Both the position numbers and the translations under genes were made by a program. A stretch of DNA of 64,000 bases from Prostheceraeus crozeri. Its lineage: Eukaryota; Platyhelminthes; Polycladida; Euryleptidae. The DNA lies in contig CAJQUW010001625.1 in assembly GCA_907163375.1 (NCBI GenBank), positions 62,001 through 126,000 on the forward strand. The letters run 5' to 3'. The notes under the pieces are model-generated. The model made no database searches, was not told where the DNA came from, and saw nothing but the letters and a program-made list of their open reading frames with translations. Shown one piece after another: positions 55,322-64,000 of the stretch (position 1 is the stretch's first letter; each line of letters opens with the position of its first letter).

Positions 55322-57697
55322 AACATTAACAAGTGCCTCCGATAAGTGACATTAACAAGTGCCTCCGATAAGTGACATTAACAAGTGCTTCCGATAAGTG
55401 ACATTAACAAGTGTCTCCGGTAAGTGACATTAACAAGTGCCTCCGGTAAGTGACATTAACAAGTGCCTCCGAATGTGACATTAATAAGTGCCTCCGATAA
55501 GTGACATTAACAAGTGCCTCCGAATGTGACATTAACAAGTGCCTCCGATAAGTGACATTAACAAGTGCCTCCGATAAGTGACATTAACAAGTGCCTCCGA
55601 TAAGTGACATTAACAAGTGCCTCAGATAAGTGACATGAACAAGTGCCTCCGATAAGTGACATTAACAAGTGCTTCCGATAAGTGACATTAACAAGTGCCT
55701 CCGAATGTGACATTAACAAGTGCCTCCGATAAGTGACATTAACAAGTGCCTCCGATAAGTGACATTAATAAGTGCCTCAGATAAGTGACATTAACAAGTG
55801 CCTCCGATAAGTGACATTAACAAGTGCCTCCGAATGTGACATTAACAAGTGCCTCCGATAAGTGACATTAACAAGTGCCTCCGATAAGTGACATTAACAA
55901 GTGCCTCCGATAAGTGACATTAACAAGTGCCTCCGATAAGTGACATCAACAAGTGTCCGATAAGTGACATTAACAAGTGCCTCCGATAAGTGACATTAAC
56001 AAGTGCCTCCGATAAGTGACATTAACAAGTGCCTCCGATAAGTGACATTAACAAGTGCCTCCGATAAGTGACATTAACAAGTGCCTCCGATAAGTGACAT
56101 TAACAAGTGCCTCCGATAAGTGACATCAACAAGTGCCTCCGATGAGTGACATTAACAAGTGCCTCCGAATGTGACATTAACAAGTGCCTCCGAATGTGAC
56201 ATTAACAAGTGCCTCCGGTAAGTGACATTAACAAGTGCCTCCGGTAAGTGACATTAACAAGTGCCTCCGAATGTGACATTAATAAGTGCCTCCGATAAGT
56301 GACATTAACAAGTGCCTCCGATAAGTGACATTAACAAGTGCCTCCGAATGTGACATTAATAAGTGCCTCAGATAAGTGACATTAATAAGTGCCTCCGATA
56401 AGTGACATTAACAAGTGCCTCCGATAAGTGACATTAACAAGTGCCTCCGATAAGTGACATTAACAAGTGCCTCCGAATGTGACATTAATAAGTGCCTCCG
56501 ATAAGTGACATTAACAAGTGCCTCCGATAAGTGACATTAACAAGTGCCTCCGGTAAGTGACATTAACAAGTGCTTCCGATAAGTGACATTAACAAGTGTC
56601 TCCGGTAAGTGACATTAACAAGTGCCTTCGGTAAGTGACATTAACAAGTGCCTCCGAATGTGACATTAATAAGTGCCTCCGATAAGTGACATTAACAAGT
56701 GCCTCCGATAAGTGACATTAACAAGTGCCTCCGATAAGTGACATTAACAAGTGCCTCCGATAAGTGACATTAACAAGTGCCTCCGAATGTGACATTAATA
56801 AGTGCCTCCGATAAGTGACATGAACAAGTGCCTCCGGTAAGTGACATTAACAAGTGCCTCAGATAAGTGACATTAACAAGTGCCTCCGATAAGTGACATG
56901 AACAAGTGCCTCCGAATGTGACATTAACAAGTGCTTCCTATAAGTGACATTAATAAGTGCCTCCGAATGTGACATTAATAAGTGCCTCCGAATGTGACAT
57001 TAACAAGTGCCTCCGATAAGTGACATTAACAAGTGCCTCCGATAAGTGACATGAACAAGTGCCTCCGAATGTGACATTAATAAGTGCCTCCGATAAGTGA
57101 CATTAACAAGTGCCTCCGATAAGTGACATGAACAAGTGCCTGCGAATGTGACATGAACAAGTGCCTCCGATAAGTGACATTAACAAGTGCCTTCGATAAG
57201 TGACATTAACAAGTGCCTCAGATAAGTGACATGAACAAGTGCCTGCGAATGTGACATGAACAAGTGCCTCCGATAAGTGACATTAACAAGTGCCTTCGAT
57301 AAGTGACATTAACAAGTGCCTCCGATAAGTGACATGAACAAGTGCCTGCGAATGTGACATGAACAAGTGCCTCCGAATGTGACATTAACAAGTGCCTTCG
57401 ATAAGTGACATTAACAAGTGCCTCAGATAAGTGACATTAACAAGTGCCTCCGATAAGTGACATTAACAAGTGCCTCCGGTGAGTGACATTAACAAGTGCC
57501 TCCGATAAGTGACATCAACAAGTGCCTCCGATGAGTGACATTAACAAGTGCCTCCGAATGTGACATTAACAAGTGCCTCCGAATGTGACATTAACAAGTG
57601 CCTCCTATAAGAGACATTAACAAGTGCCTCCGATAAGAGACGTTAATGAGATAATTGACGCAAAGTGACGCTCACAAGTGTCTCCCGATATGTGGAT
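55322..57697. repeat. Satellite array, about 90 copies of a 25/26-bp monomer
   Basis: Each monomer has the core ACATTAACAAGTGCCTCCG followed by either ATAAGTG (26 bp, type A) or AATGTG (25 bp, type B). Scattered variants carry GGTAAG, CAGATAAG, TTCGATAAG or AATAAGTG. Type B is often followed by the ACATTAATAAG variant, hinting at higher-order blocks. Most monomers differ at no more than one or two positions, so the array is young. Edge units decay (GAGACGTTAATGAG, then ACGCTCACAAGTGTCTCC on the right). No open frame of note passes through it. Confidence 0.95.
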
Positions 57698-58407
57698 TTA
57701 CTGACGTTGGTATGATACTTCGAATTGCGGACATAAATCAATAGAATGAATTCTTTAGAAGCGCTCAGCCCATAAGTCTGTTTCTGACATGAAATATCTG
57801 ACTAAACGGTTTGAGATAATTGTGAGATGTGAAAAGAAGGAACTGTAGAAGTTGAAATAATTTCCTTACTTTTTATGGTTGATTTCTAATGTCAAGAAGG
57901 AATGTCATTTGTGTCTCCTTAAGGGAATGACTGTAGAAGCAGAATTGCCGATCACGTTCTATCCATTCTAGCCACTAAATGAATGATTTATTTTCGATAT
58001 TGATCACTTTACAAAGAAATGACTCATCGATAAATGATCAGTGACTAGTTTCATTGATGATCATGGGAACTTATTTTATCCAATTAATTTCCCCTTTACC
58101 TGAAAAGTAGCGAAAAATTTCGCATGAAAGTGAATTCTCTTCTAACACACTCATTCGTTCTGAAATTGGAATAGGAGAATTGGCACAGATTCGAATCGAA
58201 AACAGTTGACGGTGAAAACTATGCGTGCGGGAAATCCGTTGAGCCAATTTCGCTCTAAGCTCTGACGCACAAACTCGCTCTTCTTGACTCACAGTTCACG
58301 AGGACGATTTTGAATGAGCAGAAATCAATGCCAACTTTTTATGTCAGAAAATCTCGGAATCCAAGTGTTCGTAAAACCATTCTTCCAATTAAGTGACTAA
58401 CAGTTCA
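57698..58407. other. Non-coding stretch
   Basis: No gene recognised; the minus-strand frame 58071-58292 has no known domain. Confidence 0.45.
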
Positions 58408-58739
58408 TATATCCGTTGTCTGTGTCAGCCACGTTTTTCATTCTATCTCATCTTGTCCTCTCAATGATATATCGAATACTCTGTGATAACAGAGACGCAG
58501 GAAAGACTTCGGTCTGAAACAAATCATCAATTCAACAAATATCTTTCATTTCTTTGCAACAAAAAGTCACAAAAAATATCCGTTGTCTGTGTCAGCCACG
58601 TTTTTCATTCTATCTCATCTTGTCCTCTCAATGATATATCGAATACTCTGTGATAACAGAGACGCAGGAAAGACTTCGGTCTGAAACAAATCATCAATTC
58701 AACAAATATCTTTCATTTCTTTGCAACAAAAAGTCACAC
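58408..58739. repeat. 168-bp perfect tandem duplication
   Basis: Copy 1 starts at 58408 and copy 2 at 58576. Each begins ATATCCGTTGTCTGTG and ends CAAAAAGTCACA, and I see no differences across about 164 bp. Copies are joined by a short A run. This is a very recent segmental duplication or an assembly/collapse artefact. Confidence 0.93.
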
Positions 58740-58930
58740 ATGACGTAAAGTTGCGACAGGCGCCTGATTTTTAAATAGTGAATCTTTTGTTGTGCATTTT
58801 AATCAAAAATGTTAAAGACCCGACATGATAGCAGTTCTTCGTCAAGCTTATGAGAAGAACGATTCTGTACAGTTCGCTTTTACTTTCTTCCCCGTTTTTC
58901 GTACTTGTCCACGTTGAACGGGGTCAGACG
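58740..58930. other. Spacer before LINE fragment
   Basis: No feature seen. Confidence 0.4.
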
Positions 58931-59770
58931 GTTGTTGCTTTCTGATGGCGCACCTCCACTCCTATCAATCGCAGATCATTGATGGATTCAGGTCCAGAGC
59001 GTGAAGATCCTCGGAGACGACGTGCAACCCTCTTTTCCTTGGTCTTCCTCTCGGCGTTCTGTCTTCGACCTCCAACTGGAGAGACATTTTCGTCCAGTCA
59101 TTCTCATCTCTTCTCAGAATGTGGCCATACCAACGCAGTCTTCTTCTTTGTAGAACATCGGAGATACATTCCAGGTTCATCTTCTTTCTTTGGTCTTCAC
59201 TCCTGTGTCCATCGGCGAGCCTCACACCGCACATTCTTCTCACCAATGCATTTTCTCTTCTTTCCATCTTCATGAACAGATCACTTCTCACGGCCCACGT
59301 CTCACTCCCACACATCATCGTGCTACGGACACAGGCAGAATATACCTGACCTTTCATTTTCAAGATGGAAACTTTGGATGACAGGAAAGGTGCAAGTTCA
59401 TGGAACTACTTCTATCCACACCTTACTCTCAAAGTCTGCAGGGTACGATCCACCTGCGACACTCAACATATCACCAAGGTAACAGAAGGAAGGAACTGAT
59501 TCCGAAACCACCGGGGTGCTACCATGCCCAAGACAAAGCTGCTCACATGGGGTGAACAGCATTGACCGGGGAAGGAGCAGTTGTCCCACCCACACCTAGA
59601 GGGGCGTCGCCCCCGTTGCTCCCCGCTGATCCCCCGAAACATCAACTTAGTGTATCCACTGACGAAAGGCAAAGAGACATCAAACTGCCATTACCAGAGC
59701 TGCGGTCGCAAAAGGTCCCTATTAGTCGCTTCTTACGATGCGCACAGAAACGTCGGTCCCATTCTAATCA
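58931..59770 (-). pseudogene. LINE ORF2 C-terminal region (RTE/R1-like group), broken
   Basis: On the minus strand, an upstream part gives LGMVAPRWFRNQFLPSV in one frame and SVPSFCYLGDMLSVAGG in another (the conserved FCYLGDML motif after the RT core). Then, after shifts, ELAPFLSSKVSILKMKG and the longest frame (59363-58965): QVYSACVRSTMMCGSETWAV, RRMCGVRLADGHRSE, LRWYGHILRRDENDW and RTPRGRPRKR. This order (YLGDM, GSETW, RMCGV, RLRWYGH, GRP-KRW) is diagnostic of a very widespread invertebrate endonuclease-RT LINE group. At least two frameshifts are present and the RT core is missing. Sequence at 24600-24965 is a second, older copy. Confidence 0.8.
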
Positions 59771-60357
59771 GTCCCGGGAACCGCACGGTAGACAACATTG
59801 TTCTCTCTTATGAATGGGTGACTGCCAATGGGACAGCAGTTGCTCTTCCAAAGATGTGTCTTTAATAAGGAGTTTTCAATGAATCTGCATTTGAAATGGT
59901 GTTTACGAGGAAGACTTGAATATTGACGAAAAAAGCAGAGCTGACAACTCTCAAGAGAATATTCTGATGATTCAATTCGTTTGTCTTTCACGTGATTAGT
60001 TTGCAAGTATTTCTTATGACAAGGCAACTGTTATATCATCTCAACATCTCATGTCCCTGTCTATAAATATCGATATCTGTACTGTCTCTACACTAAGGGT
60101 TAAATTTTAGAGAGAAAACAAAAACTTTGGTTAAATCTTTTCCTTGCTTCCCAGTTCTGAATGACAATCGTTAGACAGGGGCGATAAGTCGTATTGGAGA
60201 ATCCTTTTTCGTCAACGTTATTTGTGTAAAACCTATTTCCACCGTGAACAAAACAATATTCACTTGTGCGCTAAAATCAATAATCATATAATAATCATAT
60301 CAATAATAAAATCATATATACAACATTTGTAATAAGTAATTTTTTTAGTAAGTATGA
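59771..60357. other. Non-coding stretch
   Basis: No gene. AT-rich with short AATAATCATAT-type repeats at 60270-60330 before the next LINE. Confidence 0.45.
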
Positions 60358-61605
60358 CCGATGCAATTACTTGTGAATACATGGACTAATGATGGAAAAT
60401 TGCCTGGTAATATTATGATAGAACATATTTGGCATTTCATTAAGTACAAAGTCGACTCTCGACAATTTGGAGCTAGAAAGGGATGCTCTAGTGTCGACGC
60501 ATTGCTGCTGCTAATAGACACTTTAATCAGTGGCTCTGATGAGGGCAAGATATCAAGATTAGTTGCAATTGATTTTCACAAAGCCTTTGAAAGAATTGAT
60601 CATACCATCCTACTCAGAAAATTGCTGAGTCTTGACGTGCCAACATGGCTATGCAGATGGGTATCGGGATTTCTTGCTTCTCGATACCAGAGAGTGAAGT
60701 ATCGTGGATCGTACCCCAGCTGGCAACAAATCACAACTGGAGTCCCACAAGGAACTAAATTTGGGCCCGTGGGATTTATTGTATTGGTAAACGAACTGAT
60801 TGCGGATGTCAAATATATGGATGATTGCACTATTATGGAGACAATCAACTGCGTACAAGAGAGTCGTATCAACTCCAAACTACATTTAATTAATGATTGG
60901 GCAATTGAGCACAAAATGAAATTGAATCCTAACAAAACGCAAGAAATGAGAATCTCCTTTAATAAATCGGAGCCGGAGTTGGAAGCTTTATCTGTAAATG
61001 GCAAAAAATAACTGCAGACTCTAGTATAAAGCTCCTTGGTGTGACAATAAGCAACAACCTAACTTGGAACAAACATGTTGAAGATCTCGTGAAGAAAGCT
61101 AACAAGCGAATCTATTTCCTTGTTCAGATGAAAAGAGCAAGATTTTCTCAAATTGACCTTGTTCATTTCTACTGTGCGTCGATCCGAAGCTTGCTAGAGT
61201 ATGCTGCCCCTGTTTGGCATTACGGACTTTCCAAGAAGTGTTCAGACCTGTTGGAAGGAGTTCAAAAACGGGCTTTGAAAATGATATGTGGAATACGCTA
61301 CCAAGACCATAGCTGTAATTATGAAAATATACTTGAAGTCTGTAAGCTGCAAAAACTGTGTGACAGACGAGAGCTATTGTGCCGGAAAGCAATGCTGAAT
61401 CTCTCCAGTGACCTGAAGCAGAAGATTCCTCAGAAGAGCGAATATTCGAGGAGATTACGACGGACCACAACGACAATACGGACAAGAACTGAGCGATATC
61501 GTAGATCTTTTTTACCTTCTGCAGTGAAATTTTTATGATTGTTCATGTGCCTTTTTTATTGTAAAACTATCAGCCCTGCTGTAATTTTCGGAAATAAAGA
61601 CAGAC
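60358..61605 (+). mobile_element. 5'-truncated LINE with YMDD-type RT
   Basis: The insertion begins near 60358, where a stop precedes the RT frame, and ends at about 61605. Its 3' UTR contains GAAATAAAGACAGACACAAAA, a common signal/tail in CR1-like elements. Both coding halves are preserved around one frameshift. Confidence 0.75.
60361..61538 (+). pseudogene. LINE reverse transcriptase with YMDD catalytic box, one frameshift
   Basis: The first frame (60361-61011, 216 codons) contains FGARKGCSSVDALLLLID (fingers), LVAIDFHKAFERIDHTIL (motif A), TTGVPQGTKFGPVGFIVL (B), DVKYMDDCTIMET (C) and MKLNPNKTQEM (D/E). A frameshift near 61010 moves to the second frame, which holds KLLGVTISNNLTWNKHVED, RSLLEYAAPVWHYGL and QKRALKMICG. 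It finishes with the C-terminal YRRSFLPSAVKFL and a stop at 61538. YMDD instead of YADD or FADD is less common in LINEs but is seen as Y(V/M)DD in one CR1-like subgroup with a shortened palm insertion, which matches the short distance between motifs B and C here. The endonuclease and N-terminal RT are lost. Confidence 0.84.
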
Positions 61606-61681
61606 ACAAAATATTTACAAAATGACCTTAATATTCAGGAAGAAACAATAAAAGGCAAAATCAGTGAAACAAAACGTTGAA

Positions 61682-61953
61682 ATTTGAAATCAATGCAGAA
61701 CGAGTTTCTGCAGAGAACGAAGCCGAAAGGGAGACTTTCACGGAATGTTGTACACCCTAAGCCTACTACGAATCAGCACGTCTGGCGAGTTCTAGTGAGT
61801 TCCTCTTCTTGTCAGACAAGATCAAAGAAAAACACATGTAAATCCAATGGGACGCAGATTGCAGTTTTTGGATAAAATGAAATTTTCTATGTTTTCTCTG
61901 ATTAAACGAAAAGTACTAAGCCCAGAGTCATCATTTTTGGTATTGCCGGACTA
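61682..61953. repeat. TAGTCCGG-family MITE, copy 3 (most complete)
   Basis: In inverted orientation to 11166-11460 it reproduces nearly the whole unit: GAACGAGTTTCTGCAG, TTTCACGGAATG, GTCAGACAAGATCAAAG, CCAATGGGACGCAGATTGC, then GTACTAAGCCCAGAGTCA and the terminus GCCGGACTA. It is about 270 bp with no coding capacity. It sits about 77 bp after the YMDD LINE tail. Confidence 0.75.
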
Positions 61954-63043
61954 AATGATAATAGAATGGAAATCGAAAAAAAGAAATTATTTTTATTATT
62001 ATATTTTTATGTTTCATTGACTGCATCGCATCATTTGGATCATTAGTGCACTCCTTTTGAATTCTCTCTGCCGCCTATTATCATCTGCTTGAAATACATC
62101 TCTCTCATGTTTTGATCAATGAAATCTTCAAAGATTAATAGAGCAGCTCTTTCAAAAGTGATTCTGACTCAATTACTGATTGCATGCACACGACAAGCGA
62201 AACAACAGCAGCTAGACTTTTGTAGTACTAGCTAACGAGTCTCTCCATTTCATTTGATTTTAAAATCCCTTTGAAACATGCTTGTTTGCTCGAATTTCAC
62301 ATCACATTTAAGATAGTGCTTGAAAATGATTCTTCAGTGTCTGTTTTTATTTTCAATGTCTATAGCTCTTCATCTAAATTTCTTGCTTAAATTTTAAGAT
62401 AGCTTCTTGCTAGTGATGTTACTAATTGTTCGGATAATACATACACCGGTAGAACACCGGAAATAGCTTGCCGGATTAGTAGCTCATTTAAAAAACCGTG
62501 TTCAACAAAGATTTCAACAAAGCCCAGTTTAATAAATGGCATGTACGATGAGATATTTTCGATATTGAATCAGAAAGTCTGCACATTATCGAGGAAGGAA
62601 TGACAATTGTCACGTAGAACACAAGTGTTAGTGAGAACTGTACCACGGAATCAAACTTTCAATGTTCTAGGATATCCAGGCTGTAAACAAGTCGACGCGA
62701 TCAATCAGATCGATAGAAAGATAAGTTTATAGATGAAATCACCATTTCACCGTGACAAAGCTTATATAAAACTCGCTGGCCTGCACCTATACCTGTGGAA
62801 TGGGGACCTTGTAGTTAGTTCTAATTTCTCAATGTAAAATTGTTATCTCGCATCCATATTTCATCACCAAACTTAGATACTACGGCCTGAAGTCTTATGA
62901 ACTTGATTTTCTACTAATTTCGTCTTTTATTCAGAAATCAAGAATTGATTTGTTTCACTTTATTTGTTGATTGGGGTAAATAAGCTATTTGCAATAATCT
63001 ATTTCAGCAAGCAGAATGAATCCGTTTTAGCAGCATAGTTGGT
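61954..63043. other. Non-coding stretch
   Basis: No gene recognised. Confidence 0.5.
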
Positions 63044-63520
63044 TATAATGATGAAATGAGAGCCAAGGCTGCAATATATGTTATTAACTATTATATTCTT
63101 TTCTTTATTATTCACCCAATATTTCAGCTGTCTCAACCAGCATCAGGGAAGCGAAGGTTTACAAAATCTTTGTTTATATGATTTTGTAACAAAAAAGTAT
63201 CTGAAAGTCTATGGAAAATTTGGCAATACATGTAAGGATCATAGCACCTCAAAGACGTTTGAGTGCATGGACGGGATTGAGATATCATGGATGCTGGCGG
63301 CAGCGGTGGGAACCGCCTTTGTAGTGCTATGATCCTAACATGTATTGTCAAATTTTCCATATACTTAACAGAATTTTTGAAAATCATATGAACTAAGATT
63401 TCGTAAACCTTTACTCCCCTGATGGTGGTTGTGACAGCAGAAATTTTGGGCGAATGATAAATAAGGAATATATAATAATTAATTACATATATTGCAGCTT
63501 TGGCTCCTATTTTATCACTA
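63044..63520. repeat. Fold-back element, arms about 210 bp
   Basis: Arms 63044-63257 and 63314-63520 are inverted copies at roughly 80-85 percent identity by eye (shared GAGCCAAGGCTGCAATATATG-like start, TATGGAAAATTTG, ACATGTAAGGATCATAGCAC-like end). The spacer is about 56 bp. Open frames crossing it on both strands arise from the symmetry and are not taken as genes. Termini do not match the other fold-backs. Confidence 0.8.
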
Positions 63521-64000
63521 TTTCGACGATTCTTCAAGGAATTATTGAATCATTTCACTCTAAGTTTATAATGGACGCCTCGCTTCACACATTATTTGAA
63601 TCTACGATAACAAGTTCTAATAATAACAAATAATAAGCCGAACTATTGATCATCAGAGTTTTAAATTATCCGGACGCGGAGTTGGAGGCGGAAAACATTT
63701 CTAATTCCTCATGTCTCATCGCATTTTCGTCGTGAGGAAGATGTCTCACCGAATGACACAATTTTGTGGCTTCTGAATTTCGGTGTTACTCATTTCTAAT
63801 CATCTGTCACTCGACCGAATTCTTCCTCGCCCAGTTATGTAAAGTTGAAACCTTTGTAATTCCTTGCGATGACTGCATCCATCTGAGAGATGAATAACGG
63901 TTTTTTCCTCATGAACAAAGAACAGGAGCATTGTCGATCCAACTCGGTGATTACGAAATCTACTCTGCCTCTGTTCAGAATCATGAGGAACTGATAACCT
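63521..64000. other. Non-coding stretch to window end
   Basis: Nothing recognisable. Confidence 0.5.

Noticed and set aside
55322-57697. CRISPR-like array
   Set aside because: Monomers are contiguous with no unique spacers; this is a eukaryotic satellite.
63078-63537. Opposed open frames with a hydrophobic start
   Set aside because: They lie across the fold-back arms and mirror each other, so they are products of symmetry.

Overview
This window is eukaryotic, almost certainly from an invertebrate animal. It is AT-rich and has no operons and no dense coding. Nearly all recognisable coding sequence belongs to transposable elements of families typical of metazoan genomes. The species cannot be fixed from the sequence. 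I found no host protein-coding gene I could defend, so the window reads as a gene desert or intergenic/intronic tract built from layered transposon debris.

LINE retrotransposons dominate. From left to right they are: a 3' end at 0.8-1.6 kb (-); an RT fragment at 4.1-5.6 kb (+); an almost full-length two-ORF element at 6.2-10.0 kb (+); a restriction-like-endonuclease LINE C-terminus with an open frame at 10.0-10.9 kb (-); an RT 3' half at 20.4-21.4 kb (+); short fragments at 21.5-21.8, 24.6-25.0 and 25.5-25.9 kb (-); a fragment at 38.3-38.6 kb (-); a 3' end at 38.9-39.6 kb (+); a long open RT frame of 611 codons at 46.3-48.5 kb (-); an RTE/R1-like C-terminus at 58.9-59.8 kb (-); and an RT with a YMDD box at 60.4-61.6 kb (+). 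They appear to represent at least five or six LINE groups.

DNA transposons form the second layer. Five hAT-like elements end in CAG..CTG or TAAAG-type inverted repeats: 12.97-13.71, 14.14-16.46, 38.75-44.32, 40.26-44.04 and 53.28-53.60 kb. Two of them have perfect or near-perfect 8-bp target duplications (38.75-44.32 and 53.28-53.60 kb), one is 7/8 (40.26-44.04 kb), and two are decayed. The clearest architecture is a three-deep nest at 38.7-44.3 kb: an outer hAT holds a LINE tail, a tRNA-like relic and an inner hAT, and the inner hAT holds a Tc1-type DD34E element. There are also a PIF/Harbinger transposase relic (15.5-16.0 kb, inside a hAT-like element) and an IS630/mariner transposase relic (28.7-29.5 kb).

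The third layer is structural repeats. Long inverted-repeat (fold-back) elements lie at 10.9-11.3, 32.8-33.8, 45.1-45.5, 46.06-46.26, 49.1-50.7 and 63.0-63.5 kb. A MITE family ending in TAGTCCGG links four loci. Three tandem arrays lie at 22.3, 26.7 and 55.3-57.7 kb; the last is a roughly 90-copy satellite with two monomer types. A 168-bp tandem duplication lies at 58.4 kb. Hammerhead-ribozyme-like cores at 45.0 and 45.4 kb and a histone-type 3' stem-loop at 19.2 kb are the most interesting RNA-level signals. The remaining stretches show no gene I can support.
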